From Acephala macrosclerotiorum (lineage: Eukaryota > Ascomycota > Leotiomycetes > Helotiales > Mollisiaceae), in assembly GCA_014904845.1 (NCBI GenBank), contig MU119213.1, positions 1 through 64,000 on the forward strand: a stretch of DNA of 64,000 nucleotides, in the 5' to 3' direction. The position numbers and the translations under genes were made by a program. Each line of letters starts with the position of its first letter. The stretch's first letter is position 1. Shown piece by piece: positions 11,629 through 22,361 of the stretch. The notes below the pieces were generated by a model. It was not told the DNA's origin. It did not search any database and saw only the letters and a program-made list of their open reading frames with translations.

Positions 11629-12842
11629 GGCATTGGGCTCGTTGTACGTCACCGTCCTTGATAACATGAGGGTATTTCTCTGCAGCCTTCTATCACATTG
11701 AGATTATCTTTTGGCCAATGCGGAAAGCTGTGTGAAACGGGATGAGATTACAACCATGAGTTTAGATACCTTCGTTCTCCTCCGGATCGTGTTTGGTTAT
11801 TCTTAGAGCCCAGCGGTTTCAAGAGAAAGCGCACACCATAAAGTCAGGTACATTTATCAAAACTTGGAAACATGGCAGCCCAAGAGTCAAGAGTACTTAG
11901 TAGTGTAGTGCCCAAAAATCTCATCGGAAATCGCCCGGAGCGTAGTTTCAGTTTCCTCTCTAAAGTCTCAGAATGTGTAAAACAATTACATGCTCTGTCA
12001 CAAACGGTTATTCTGCATTTTGGGATGGAGCTTCAATTGTGCAACGCAATGGATAGAATCATTTTTGCCGGGCGTTGCTCAACCGTGTCCCTATGGCGCT
12101 GCCGAAGTTTCCTCCCAGAGAAAGTATCCTTGAAGAATGAGTTTCTTCGGCCCAAAGGGCAGCTATATTTGGGTCAAAGATCGATTCGAAGTCATACAAG
12201 AGGTCATTCATTTCCACACTGTTGGCATGTTCGAGCTTGCAACGATCCCCGCTTTTAACTCAGTTGTGGGTAATGATGCCATCCTGATAGTCCTGATAAT
12301 GAAAGATCTCTGACGCGGTTTGCGGTGGTGGGGGGATGCTAGTGATTTGAGAGTTAGTGCTTGGCAAGGTTCTCGCTGAGTATGTGTCCGGCGTGGCAGA
12401 GGGCCTTGTTGGCAGCTAGGAACATGGCTATGTGATACCATTTACGGTAGATTGAATAGTCGGATTAAATTGTGTGTCTTGCGTACATCGACAGGAACAG
12501 GAAAATTTTCAAACTTCTGTTGCTGGAGATGATGGAACGAAGTTTCACAGATGAAATGCGCAGGACCACGTTGGTGCATGACCAGATTTCTATTTTCATT
12601 GATTTTCTTTTCTCGTTCTCTTACATTCAAGTCCTCTTCTCTAATTCTCGCATATCGGTACTCCTGGTTCTTCTCCTACTGTTGACGCCTTTTTCAGTCT
12701 CCAGTGGCCACAAACCTCAGGACCTTCTCAACGATCCCATTCGATTCCCCACCATTTTCTGCTAGTATATGGTATCTATGGCTTTTTTCTATTGTTCTTC
12801 TACATGAATGTCTGGCGTTGACGACCATGCTATGCTTCTTCG
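11629..12842. other. Intergenic region
   Basis: No supported gene. A 128-codon frame (11872-12258) and a 97-codon frame (12472-12765) lack domains and regular coding composition. The second MITE copy begins at its right end. Confidence 0.45.
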
Positions 12843-12845
12843 TTA

Positions 12846-13128
12846 CGAGCCTGGGATTATAAGTCTGTGTTTTTCAGGCATTTTTCGAGGCATTTTTAAG
12901 CGACGAAAACTAAACTCGACGACTTTACTTTAAAAGTATAAAATACGCACAAATCAAAATTATTTAAACTTATATTACGATATTTATAAAAAGCTATAGT
13001 GAGTTTATAAAGCAAATCTAAATTAATTTAGTTTCGTGATTAAAAATCGAAATTTAGTTTTAGCGCTCATTTATTAGCGAGAAGGCCCGAAGAGCCCTGT
13101 AAAACACAGACTTATGATCCCAGGCTCG
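12846..13128 (+). mobile_element. MITE copy 2 (PIF/Harbinger-like, TTA target duplication)
   Basis: This is a 283-bp copy of the element at 9336, in the same orientation, with terminal repeats CGAGCCTGGGATTATAAGTC and its inverse. The flanking duplication is TTA (12843-12845 and 13129-13131), different from the TAA of the other two copies. That confirms the element borders and a separate insertion. Differences from copy 1 are largely C/T and G/A exchanges, as RIP would produce. It ends 53 bp from the stop codon of the minus-strand gene at 13182, so that gene's transcript probably ends in or near it. Confidence 0.88.
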
Positions 13129-13181
13129 TTAGTCCAATCCGGCCTCTTTCTATTCTTCCATCAAAGATCGCCCATCCGACG

Positions 13182-14359
13182 TTACTCTGTAGCCCACATT
13201 ACATACTCAACGATCACAGACCTACGTGCTCGCCATTCAGGCCATCCTGCTCTGAGACGACCTCGCGGCACGGGATCATCCCTCAAATAAATTTCTGCCA
13301 TCGCACCGAGAAAGTTCTCTTCCCCACCACGGAGCACCAGAAGTGATTTGGATGTATCCGGGACTGCGCCAGTGGCTTCAGTACCAAACACTTTATGTCT
13401 ACCCCAAGGCCCTTTATGTGACCACCACGGACGTAAAACATCCTTGAACTTGATGCTTGTATCTTTTTCTAGCTCTATACTTATCAAGTACGCCCACCAA
13501 GGGCTGCCATCAAACATACGTGTCTTTATAGCTTCTTGCCCATGTTTTCGAAAATCGCGGCCTGTCTGTACGGAAAATATGATAGAACACCATTCTGTCA
13601 GATTGGTATAGTAGTCCGGCCCAGCTCCCCAATCTCCCCATTCGTCGAACACAGAGCTTGCTATCGATGACTCCAAAACATCAGGGCTCTCCAGCCCGCA
13701 TCCTTTCCCAATACAATAGCCCGACAGAATAATCAAGCAATTCTCATAGATAAAACCGTTATTCCGCACAACCCCCTCACCTCCCGGAAAACCTTTCGCT
13801 TCCTGGTACGATTTCTCCAGTGTGGACATGAGCTCAGCAAGTGCCCGTATATGGAGACTCGTGAGACGAACTTCATCGAGGCCGTCTTTCTGAGACCAGT
13901 TGTAGAAGTCTAGGAACATTTTCACAAGGAATCCAGTCTCTTCTTTCGGTTCTAGGATCTTGTCGATTTGTTTTGCGAGTTCGATTGCCTATTTTATTGT
14001 GGCGGCCACTGCCGTAACCGCGGTGGTTTTGACGTACTTGTTGACGAACGCGTACACCTTTCCCATTTCAGCCTCGTAGATTAGGTCATTCTTTTGGGTT
14101 ATGTTAACCTTGGTGACTGTGTCGTCTTCGAAGCTGTTTCTGGGAGTTAGCAGATATCCTTCATACGTTGCGAGAACTGCAGGGTAACAAATGCCAATTT
14201 TGACGGAGAATGGATTTTGGGACATAGCAAAACTTACATCTTGAAGCCCAACGGTGAAGGTCTGAGATTCTTTACTTTAAGTATTTTTGCTGGCGGTGCT
14301 GGGCCAGGTTTGGCTTGAGTGTAGGAATATCCTCCAGGCTGTCGTCGTTGTCTACTCAT
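13182..14359 (-). CDS. Hypothetical protein, about 336 residues
   Basis: The proposed structure is complement(join(13182..13988,14058..14139,14238..14359)). The intron at 14140-14237 has donor GTAAGT and branch CTAAC just before its CAG acceptor. The intron at 13989-14057 (69 nt) removes an in-frame TAG and joins GEMGK-type sequence to AIELAKQID without shifting frame. The N-terminus MSRQRRQPGGYSY is basic and Pro-rich. The body is Trp-rich (WGDWGAGPDYY, SPWWAYL, RPWWSHKGPWGRH) and contains conserved-looking hydrophobic helices. No family was recognised. The frame is also open upstream of the chosen ATG to about 14580, so the true start could lie in a further exon. The stop codon lies 53 bp from a MITE. 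Confidence 0.6.
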
Positions 14360-15233
14360 TTCAGCGGCACTAGTCCACCAGGTCTGGGGAGGTCCCGTCC
14401 AATCAGCTGGTCTTCCTTGTCTATATTGGGCTTCAGGGGTTCGTGTGGCTCTGTATATAGGAGGCGACGACCTCGTGCTGATCTCAGTAGGATATCTCCG
14501 GATGGTGTCTATTTTGGCTGTCCTGTTTTCCGAGTTGCCTAGGTTCGTGAAAATCTGGATAAAAATGTTCTTTCTAGATAGGTAGAATCGAAATTTGCTG
14601 CCTTCCCGTACTCTAAGGATTCGAAATTAAAGCAAAAAGAAATTCCAAGATCAGAGCATCTTTTTTAGTAAATGATAGTAGATGAAGTATTTGATCGCGC
14701 TCAAAAGAATAGCATCGAGATTTTCTGTGCTAGCTTTGGTCCATAATTGAATTATGACACTCATGGAAGCACAGCTAGAAGCCTAGAATTATTGTTTATT
14801 TTCATTGGGGTTCTGAAGAGACAATCTTAATGCAGTTCACATCGCGATGTTGTGTTGTTCCCTTTCGGTTAGCGATCTCTAGCGAGGGGTAAAAGGGGGA
14901 TGCTGGAACGTACACAAGCCTCTGTTTGCATCTTCGGAAACTTTTGGCCTTATGACCAATTGCAATTAGGTAGAATTCTAGTCTTGCGTTTTATTCTATC
15001 TGAGCTGGTCGGCCCATATACTTAGTGCAACATCATGTCACGGGACGACGCAATTTTGAAATGGACCGCGGGAGATGACTACTATTTTATTGTGATCCAG
15101 TCCACGAGATTGATATTTAAATACTCTCTCATAGAAACAGAACAAGTTACAAAGAGAAATCACACAGCTAAAGTCTCCTGCACGAATATCAATCTGAGCT
15201 TCCGAATTGTCTTCAACAGCAGCAAAAAGAACA
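14360..15233. other. Intergenic region between divergent unknown genes
   Basis: The first about 220 bp could still be coding for the minus-strand gene, since an open frame reads through an Arg/Pro-rich peptide. The rest shows no gene. It would contain both promoters. Confidence 0.4.
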
Positions 15234-16737
15234 ATGGCGTCCCACCTGAAGTCAGCCTGGAAGTCCCCGAATAATTGGTCCGCACACTTCAAATCAGCCG
15301 ATGAAGTCGTTCGCAAGACACCAAGTAAGCCTCAGAAAAAGGTTACGCCAATAGCAATGAACACAATGGAGACCTTGTAGTCTTCATGAACGGCTCGACA
15401 CTCAACAAAAAACAACACTTCACTTCGGTCGGTGAATCCAACTTGAGGAACGAACGAGAGGAAGACCCTAAAGCATGGTTGAGGCAGGCAGTCAAGCGTC
15501 AAACCTTAGCGGCACCATTCGAAAAAGTCGAGGATTCGATCGTCCACAGCGGCATTCTGGGAGGTATTTCGGTTATCATTTTCGACGTGAAGCTCACAAA
15601 CCGGGTTACACTCGAGTCTCGATGGCTACTAATGGCTTCAAGAGACAATAATAACAACCGTTTCTTCGTCAGAGACCATGCTCTGTTGGAGGAAAAGGAG
15701 CCAGAACGATGGGAGCCTGCCATCAAGGAGTTGAATCTCCTTCGTATAGAGCAGTGCCCACACAGCTTCCACCCTTCCATAGTTGAGCGTTGTCAGATTT
15801 ACACAAAGAGCCGGGGGTGGGAGGCAGTTCAAGATCCCACACATTTGGAGTTGCTCCTGGAAGAAGTTGCCAAACTGTCCCATTTGGTGGCAGAAGTGGG
15901 TCTCACGAGAGATGTTTGCGAAGCAAAGCAACAAATATTCCGAGGGGTGCAGAAGTACCAGGGTTCAAGTGACGATCAAATGCAGAAACTACTGGAGGAA
16001 GGAGCGCTGAAGAAGTTCGAGATTGAACTAGGTTCAGAGAGGGATGATGTCAAAAACCAGGAGAGGATCGAGAAGTGGATGGATGGTATTCCTGACGTGG
16101 GACTCGAAGATGCCATGCCCAGTGTTATCAACGAAGTCCCAGACTCGTCCACGGCTGTGGGTATGCGTTTCCAAGCGCACAACGATATTCAGTTCCAGAT
16201 TGTTGGGTCCATGAACTAAAGGCACAGCTGAAGAGAATGGACGAATCTGAGCTTGTGAACATGAGTCATCGATTCCCAAGACGTTTCATTGAAGATCCCG
16301 AGCAAATTCTGAAGAAACCGGCAGACCCGCTGGTCTCGGTGCTGCGAGGAGAGGGACACGAAAAGCCCACGTTGGAACGAAACGTTCCTTTCTCGGAGGT
16401 CGCGAAGTTCTGGCAGGATTGCAATGCAGTCGAAGCTGTCAGACATGTACCTTCGGAAATGTTCAATTCGGAGGCATTCATTATCAAAACGAGAGAGGGG
16501 CCGTCAGATGTTTTGGCGGAACGTGGTGCGAGCACTTCGCTTGAGCTTGTCGTTTTTCGAGGAACGAGAGGAAAGTTCGAGTTGGATATCCACGACCGCT
16601 ATCTTGACGATCTTTTCAGAGAGGCTGAATATTGCGAAAGCAATATACATAAGCTACTAAAATGGGTGTGGTTTCATCGCACCCCATGGCTAGACAATTT
16701 TACCTCGTTCTGGTACGACCGTCTAGATTCTGTTTAG
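15234..16737 (+). CDS. Hypothetical protein, probably one gene with an unusually short intron or a frameshift
   Basis: Exon 1 (15234-15324, starting MASHLKSAWKSP) joins exon 2 at 15381 through a 56-nt intron with donor GTAAGC and acceptor TTGTAG, keeping frame. Exon 2 is open to a stop at 16217-16219. A second frame, open from before that stop through VPDCWVHELKAQLKR to 16737, looks like the continuation. It can be reached by a 38-nt intron (16161-16198, GTATGC...CAG) that gives the right phase. Such an intron is below the usual fungal minimum, so a frameshift is equally possible. The protein is charged, with helical segments (LLEEVAKLSHLVAEVG) and no recognised domain. The two parts could also be separate genes. 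Confidence 0.5.
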
Positions 16738-17325
16738 AAACTTGAGGAAGGAATTCACAGCAACGTTGGACATGGAAGCTGAAGGGACTCGACTGGAGAT
16801 AGGAAGGTGCAATTTGGATGGCCATGCGGAAGAAATTGGATGAAACAGTCGAGCGTGAGTGCCGCTTTCATTTTGTAGTTGAATAGAAGTATCTAGATAG
16901 GTGGTCAAATAGAGAAATCCTTCCTCATATGATGAAGCACGCGACTTGGCATGGCGGTGGTAGTTCGACATTTGGAGAAGGAGCACCACTAGGGTGACTA
17001 TAAGCACCCTCTCGGATTCTTCATCTTTGTCTCGAGGATCTTCCTCTCCATTCCATCACTCTTGGGAACGTAAAAATGTACATTCGGCGTCCGAGAAACA
17101 TACGCATGCATACTAATTTGACTCGTCTGTTTCATTTGCATGCACGCTCACTTGACACCGAGCCAGGCGATCAGCAACCAAGCGCGGGATTTATGGCAAC
17201 CGTACGCTACACGACCACCTGCAAGCACGACAAGAGTAACTACTCCGTCTGTTTCATCTTCGAACATCAATTGAAATCCGTATTGTACATGCTATTCCTA
17301 TATTGTCTCCTTGCATTAAAGCACC
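16738..17325. other. Intergenic region (two convergent 3' ends)
   Basis: No gene supported. It separates the 3' ends of a plus-strand and a minus-strand gene. Confidence 0.4.
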
Positions 17326-18089
17326 CTATAGATTCTTCTTGGGTGCCTGCCCTGTTCCGCTTCCATATTTCCTGACATGCTCCTTTCCAGCGTCTTTATC
17401 TGCTTCGAAAGCGGCAACCTCCTTGCTATCTATATGCTTCGCGACCTGATCTGCCTGCCACTTCTTGAATGTGAATCCCAAGCCCTCGTGGCTGTAATCC
17501 TTGTCATTAGCCTGATCCTTGTGGTATTTTACGCGGATGAAGTCGCTGTGAACTGTTTCGGGATCGAGTGACAAGGTGACGAGGGCGTTAATGGTGGCGG
17601 TTTTGGGAATAATCTTGAAGGTCCAGGACTGTGATTGTCAATGAGGTGTGCGGCAAAGGGGTATGGTGAGTGGCAGACCTGTTCGTTCTTGAATTGGATT
17701 ACCTCGTCATCACTGCGGACTATTTGGTATCCTTCGTTCCTGGAAGCTTTGAATAGCTTTGGTAGAGCGAACCACTGCCCTGCCATCTTGTATCTGTCGT
17801 TGGCGTATACAAATTGGTCATCGTAGACGCAGTCTGGAGTGTAGCGCTTCACTCGCTCAATCGTGGGCTCGCAGGAGTAAAGAGCAATGATGTCGTCGAC
17901 GAGGGCTTGCCTGGCTTTGTCCAGTGGAATGCTCTTCGATGGGTCAGGATGCCAGTCCTCAGTCGCAGAAGTCTGGCGGACCTCGAACTGCTCGCCGGGT
18001 GCTGAATTGGTGGCCATGGTGCGGTAGACTGGAGCTATTTGTTGAGGGAAAGTTCTCGCTGTGCGCGTAAATGTTTTGGCAGCAAGCAT
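17326..18089 (-). CDS. NTF2-like (SnoaL-type fold) protein with possible mitochondrial presequence
   Basis: The gene is complement(join(17326..17628,17679..18089)), 237 residues, with a 50-nt intron that joins FKNEQ to SWTFKIIP in frame. The pattern is that of the cone-shaped NTF2-like fold found in many small fungal proteins: helix DKARQALVDDIIALYSCEP, then PDCVYDDQFVYANDRYKMAG, a helix FALPKLFKASR and later strands. Members may bind small ligands or be enzymes; nothing here fixes a substrate. The first 24 residues (MLAAKTFTRTARTFPQQIAP...) are basic and acid-free like a mitochondrial presequence. A second in-frame start (MATNSAPGE, at 18017) would give a cytosolic form. The basic tail ends APKKNL. 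Confidence 0.75.
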
Positions 18090-18595
18090 TGAGTCTTACA
18101 GCATGTTGAAACAAATGGAGATCAATCGTCGTATCTATAATCGGGAGATATGTGGTGCTGCTAGTCAATAATGACCAGAAGAGAGTGATGATGTCAACGC
18201 GGGCATGACATCGATATTTCTGCCTTCGAGCGTATCGGACACCTTGTAAGTCCTTGCACCCTCAATAGTCTTGTTCGAGATAGACATCTGTTGTTAGATG
18301 ATGTTTTATCATTAGTGGGTAGTACTTCTCTCGCAAGTTCTCCCATCATGTCTTGAAGTAATACGGAACACACGATAGTCAAAGAAGTCTTTAGAGTAGC
18401 TTCCACCTGCTGCAGAGACCGGGATCTTGTGTCTTAAACAGAGACGACAGCCGTGTTGAGTATTTCATGTTGATTCCTCCTCTGTCATTTCGCCCGAAAG
18501 GTATGTGACCCCAAGGTCAAGACTTCCTAGTACGGCGAGAATGATCGGGCTCCAAGTATTTCCAAACAGCTTCCGAACGCTCAAGAATGGAAGCT
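18090..18595. other. Intergenic region
   Basis: No gene supported. A minus-strand frame at its right end (about 18505-18595, reading EASILERSEAVWKYLEP) could be a frameshifted continuation of the ZZ-finger gene that follows. Confidence 0.35.
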
Positions 18596-18950
18596 TCAAT
18601 CTCTGACTGGATCCGCGTTGTCAAATTTCCCAACCTTCTCGATGGCTACAAAAGGGCGCGAAGGCGGGTGCTTCTGCTCCGGCTCAGAATAACAATCGTG
18701 ACAGAAGTCAAAGTCAAGGCATTGCTGGCATATGTATCGTGTGCCACGGAACTCCTGTTCTTGATTAGCCATGCCTGTAAGGATCACATAAGTCAGAACT
18801 TGCCTTGGCCCAGCAGCCATCATATTTGACGCCTTCGTGGCTCAGGCCTAAGAACCGAGCCACCGACACCTTCAAAACGAGCACTTGCAATGACCATCCC
18901 TGTGTTTGTTTATAGTCGCAAGCTACTTCAACTTTATCAATTCTCTCCAC
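18596..18950 (-). CDS. Small ZZ-type zinc-finger protein, finger degenerate
   Basis: The proposed structure is complement(join(18596..18754,18804..18950)), 101 residues. Removing a 49-nt intron with a GC donor (GCAAGT...ACAG) joins YDGCWAK to EFRGTRYICQQC and reconstructs a ZZ finger: HEGVKYDGCWAKEFRGTRYI, then C58-x2-C61, DFDF, C67-x2-C70 and H77. ZZ fingers bind two zinc ions and mediate protein contacts. Two usual ligands are missing here: the first Cys is Tyr43 and the last His is Arg (SRPF). Another frame downstream continues in protein-like sequence, so the 3' end may be frameshifted. The start codon is only 42 bp from the start of the divergent kinase gene, so this could be a decaying gene or the remnant of a larger protein. 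Confidence 0.5.
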
Positions 18951-18992
18951 ATTACCAGTGACTTGATTTCAATTTAACAATACCTTTGAGAT

Positions 18993-20133
18993 ATGGCTTC
19001 TAGTTTCAAAGTCGGCCAATGTGTGGAAGGGAAGGTGGGCACCTACGTCCTCTCGAAGCAACTTCACAAGGATATCTGGACTGCTATGTATCAAGCCCTG
19101 CCCATTGATCGCTCCCCATCGCCCGTAACACTAATTAGGAGTTCAAACCTAGGCAAGGTGATCATAAAGAGCGCACCTAAGTATCGCTTGGATAACGAAC
19201 GCGATGTCCTCAAGCATTTTCATGCCCGGCCAGGAATTCGCCAGCTGCTGGATGAGACACAAGACCCGCCATCTCTAGTGCTAAAACACCTCGATGATAA
19301 TCTTTTAACTGCATCAAATTCGAAAAGGCTTGAAAAACCCGAAATTAAGTTCATCGCGAAGAGGATCCTTGAAGCGCTACAAGCATTCCATGAGGATGGC
19401 TACGTGCATACTGGTATAGCTTTGCCTCTCTCTCTTTGCTTCATTGTTTTTGATTCTAGACGTGACTAATACCAACCAAACTCTAGATGTCAAACCGGAT
19501 AACATTCTCATCAATTATGGCAGCGGACCCCGTCGATTTAGAGAGGTTGAGCTAGGCGATTGTGGCGACGCATGTCTTGTGAACCCAAAAGATCACCTGA
19601 AGCTCGGAGAGAACGGGCACATGATTGGAGCTCATATGTTTAGGAGTCCGGAGGCTATGCTAAATCTGAGATGGGGCACTGCAACTGATATCTGGTCCTT
19701 TGGTACAACTGTGAGTGACTTAGACCTGCGCCACCGCAGTTTTATAGCACCAATCGTCTCGCTGACCTTGTTGCAGCTCATAAGCCTAATATGGGGATTA
19801 GGCTGGCATATCTTCAAGCCCGATCCCAAGGATGCTGGACCAGACGATGAGGCTTATCCTAACCATGTTCTAGTAAAGCAAACTGCATTTTTTGGGCCTT
19901 TTCCGCTGAGCTACTTCGATTTTCTTCCAAAAGAGGACGAGAGATGGGAATTTATAGGTGATGCTACACAGTACATCATAGACCATCAAAAATGGAAGCC
20001 TTTTGCGAAGGCGGAGGATGAGGAACTCGCCGAGGAAGACAGGACGTTCATTTGTAAGATTATGAAGCTGGATCCGAGGGATAGACCGACGGCACAGGAA
20101 CTCTTACAGGATCCGTGGCTTGGAGATGTATAA
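18993..20133 (+). CDS. Atypical eukaryotic protein kinase-like protein
   Basis: The gene is join(18993..19413,19487..19710,19777..20133), 333 residues. The introns (73 nt, branch CTAAT; 66 nt) restore the frame exactly at the catalytic loop and after subdomain IX. Kinase elements in order are VIIK (Lys59), NERDVL (Glu69), a catalytic loop HTDVKPDNI (Asp141, Asn146), the metal-binding site LGDCG (Asp165), RSPEAM as the APE equivalent, DIWSFG and a final RPTAQELLQDPWL. The usual HRD is HTD and DFG is DCG, and the glycine loop is weak. The core catalytic residues are still present, so activity is possible. Such divergent fungal kinases are common in accessory regions, and the substrate is unknown. 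No signal peptide or membrane segment is seen. It is divergent with the ZZ-finger gene. Confidence 0.85.
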
Positions 20134-21310
20134 TATAGGGATCGATGCCTGTTTAAACGGGACACCAGGTACACTCGGTAGCAACTGCAATCTGTTCAAA
20201 CTGTGTCAGAAACTAGATGGTCTGTTAAAGATCCACCAGGTCACAAGAAACCATTTCCGTAATTCTGCAATGTTCCATATTGGGAGCTGGTGGAGTCATC
20301 TCTCAACAGGCTCGAAATTGGCGGGGCACCACTAATCTCGCTTTTGTGGTCCCGCTTTACAGTCTCCCCTTGATATCTCCCTTCCTCCTTCAACTTCTTG
20401 CTACACGTGAAACTCCAAGCCTTTGACTCCGTCTAAACCAACATCGTAGTGTCATCAGGTGTATATAGACCAAATATCCGCAAAGTCTAGGTTGTTGGGG
20501 CATGCCAGGCCATGTTTCAACTCGTTCTATATGTGGCGATTCCATTTCGATGTTTGGAGCTACAGCCACTCTATCAAGGGGGGTGACTACTTGTGTGAGC
20601 CAAGGAATTGTAGCCTGTAATGATGCTGGGAGAGGCGGGGAGAGATGCATCTTAGCCTCTGTTCTGTGTGTAGAGACCCTTCTCGATGGATTAGCAAGTA
20701 ACCTGGATGCCTGGATGCCACTTGTCGGAAAGGCTGCTTGATGTGAATGTCTGACCAAAACCTGAGACCCTCAGCCTTGTCTGAACGATGTCGCCTTGAA
20801 AATAATTTTCATCTGTATGAAGGCTAGGAGCCTTTGACCACGAGAGATCGTTTTCAACAAGGCACTAACCAGTATTGACAAGCGATAGACGTTTGTTCCG
20901 CAATTTGTAATAGCTCTCTTGCTGTTAAAAGAAAGTTAGACTTCTCGGGTTTTTCAAATGCCACAGGTAACTTGTCGCTCGCCCAAACGTCAAAGGATCT
21001 CTACCAATTGTGTCAAACCTATCATCACCAACCCTAGTTTCAAGCTACTACCTGCAATTCACCATTGTGACTCACAACTATGTCCTGGGGGGTCAAGCGC
21101 ATGAGTGAATGCTAGAGGCTAGGAAAAGCAATGTCGAGTTCATCCAATTCCACCATTAGATCAAGACTGCACACAGATTTGATTGATCAATTTATTTTTG
21201 CTTTTGATTGAATGTAACAGCCATGCTAGATCTCAGATTTCCTCCCTCTCTTGTTTCTTTGATTACAATGCTCCTCAAATGCCAACTGAAAGCGCCTAGG
21301 GACCGCAATC
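20134..21310. other. Intergenic region (convergent 3' ends)
   Basis: No gene supported. Short frames such as 20390-20758 (minus) and 20502-20741 (plus) overlap each other without domains. Confidence 0.45.
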
Positions 21311-22201
21311 CTATATCAAGCAAACCACAGGACTATAAGCTATGCGGCCTTTGGATACCATCCCACCTTCGACAACAGCCGCATTCACCAAATGTGTATG
21401 CCTACGATCATTTGTCACCCTCGCCTTAGACATATTCCACCAAGCTATCCGGAAAGCCATGCCAAGCAAGCCCCCGGAACTACCATTTGTCTCCATCATC
21501 CTCTCCCAAATACTGTCAACCTCATCAAAAATCAAGTTCTCTTCCCCGTGTGCCTCATGAACATGTCCGCAAATAACAAGTGGCGGGCGTACCCTCTTCA
21601 ATTCCCTCAGCAGATGTGGACAGCCGATATGTTCACCGCTAAGGGTGCAATCGAGGTGCCATTTTGGTGGACCATGAGTCACGACGATATCAGTATCTGC
21701 TGGAATACTTTCATGCCATACATCGGTATCATTAGGATACATGAAAGCCCATCGCCCACAGGCTGGCACATATGGGGATCCGTAAACGTTCAGCTTCTGT
21801 CCGTTTGGAAACTCAAGTGTAGCTGAGGAATTACTGAGATAGATCAGCGAACCCCAATTTAGATTACTGGCGTTTGAGTCTTGAGGGAGCACACCGGGGT
21901 GTAATTCAGGGAAGCTTGGGTCCAGAAGCCGGTCATGGTTCCCTCCAATCAGGACTTTGTGCATGTGGTTCTGAGAATTGAGCCAATCCAGTTGTGCTTG
22001 AAGCTCTGGCAAGGTACCTGTCTTGCTCAAATCCCCCGCATGGACAAGTAGATCGCCATCTGGCAGCTCCAGTTCTTGGTTATGGGTGTCCGAAACGCAG
22101 ACAACCGTGACGTGGTTCTCGGGAGTTTTATCCGGTGAAGTTTTGCGGCTTTTGTAAAGCTTAGTAGCGACTTTTGTTGCGGATGTTGATGCCATTTTCA
22201 T
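21311..22201 (-). CDS. Calcineurin-like metallophosphoesterase
   Basis: A single exon encodes 296 residues. All metal-binding blocks of the metallophosphoesterase superfamily are present in order: SDTHN (Asp38, His40), HAGDLS (Asp57), GGNHD (Asn88, His89), THGPP (His176) and CGHVHEAHG (His213, His215). The family hydrolyses phosphomono- or diesters with two metal ions; the arrangement resembles the MPPED-type branch, but the substrate is not predictable. I chose the ATG at 22201 (MKMASTS). The frame stays open to 22366, where it enters the terminal repeat of a MITE, so a longer start is unlikely. The protein lacks a signal peptide and is probably cytosolic. The element begins 160 bp upstream of the start codon and probably lies in the promoter. 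Confidence 0.9.
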   Translation of the reverse strand: MKMASTSATKVATKLYKSRKTSPDKTPENHVTVVCVSDTHNQELELPDGDLLVHAGDLSKTGTLPELQAQLDWLNSQNHMHKVLIGGNHDRLLDPSFPELHPGVLPQDSNASNLNWGSLIYLSNSSATLEFPNGQKLNVYGSPYVPACGRWAFMYPNDTDVWHESIPADTDIVVTHGPPKWHLDCTLSGEHIGCPHLLRELKRVRPPLVICGHVHEAHGEENLIFDEVDSIWERMMETNGSSGGLLGMAFRIAWWNMSKARVTNDRRHTHLVNAAVVEGGMVSKGRIAYSPVVCLI

Positions 22202-22361
22202 GCGCGCCGATGTGACCGAGGAGAGCTTAATGGGAGATGAACAGTGATTTGCCAGAAGCCAGAGGTTCTGGATACAATATCTCTCTAGATAGCCATAGCT
22301 GAAGATGATAAGAAAAGCCTCGTTTAAATTCTCATTTTGCCACGTTACGCGCAACCGCCTA

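Noticed and set aside
13989..14225. Separate 78-codon gene on the minus strand
   Set aside because: It is in the same frame as the following 269-codon exon and is explained as part of that gene by two introns.
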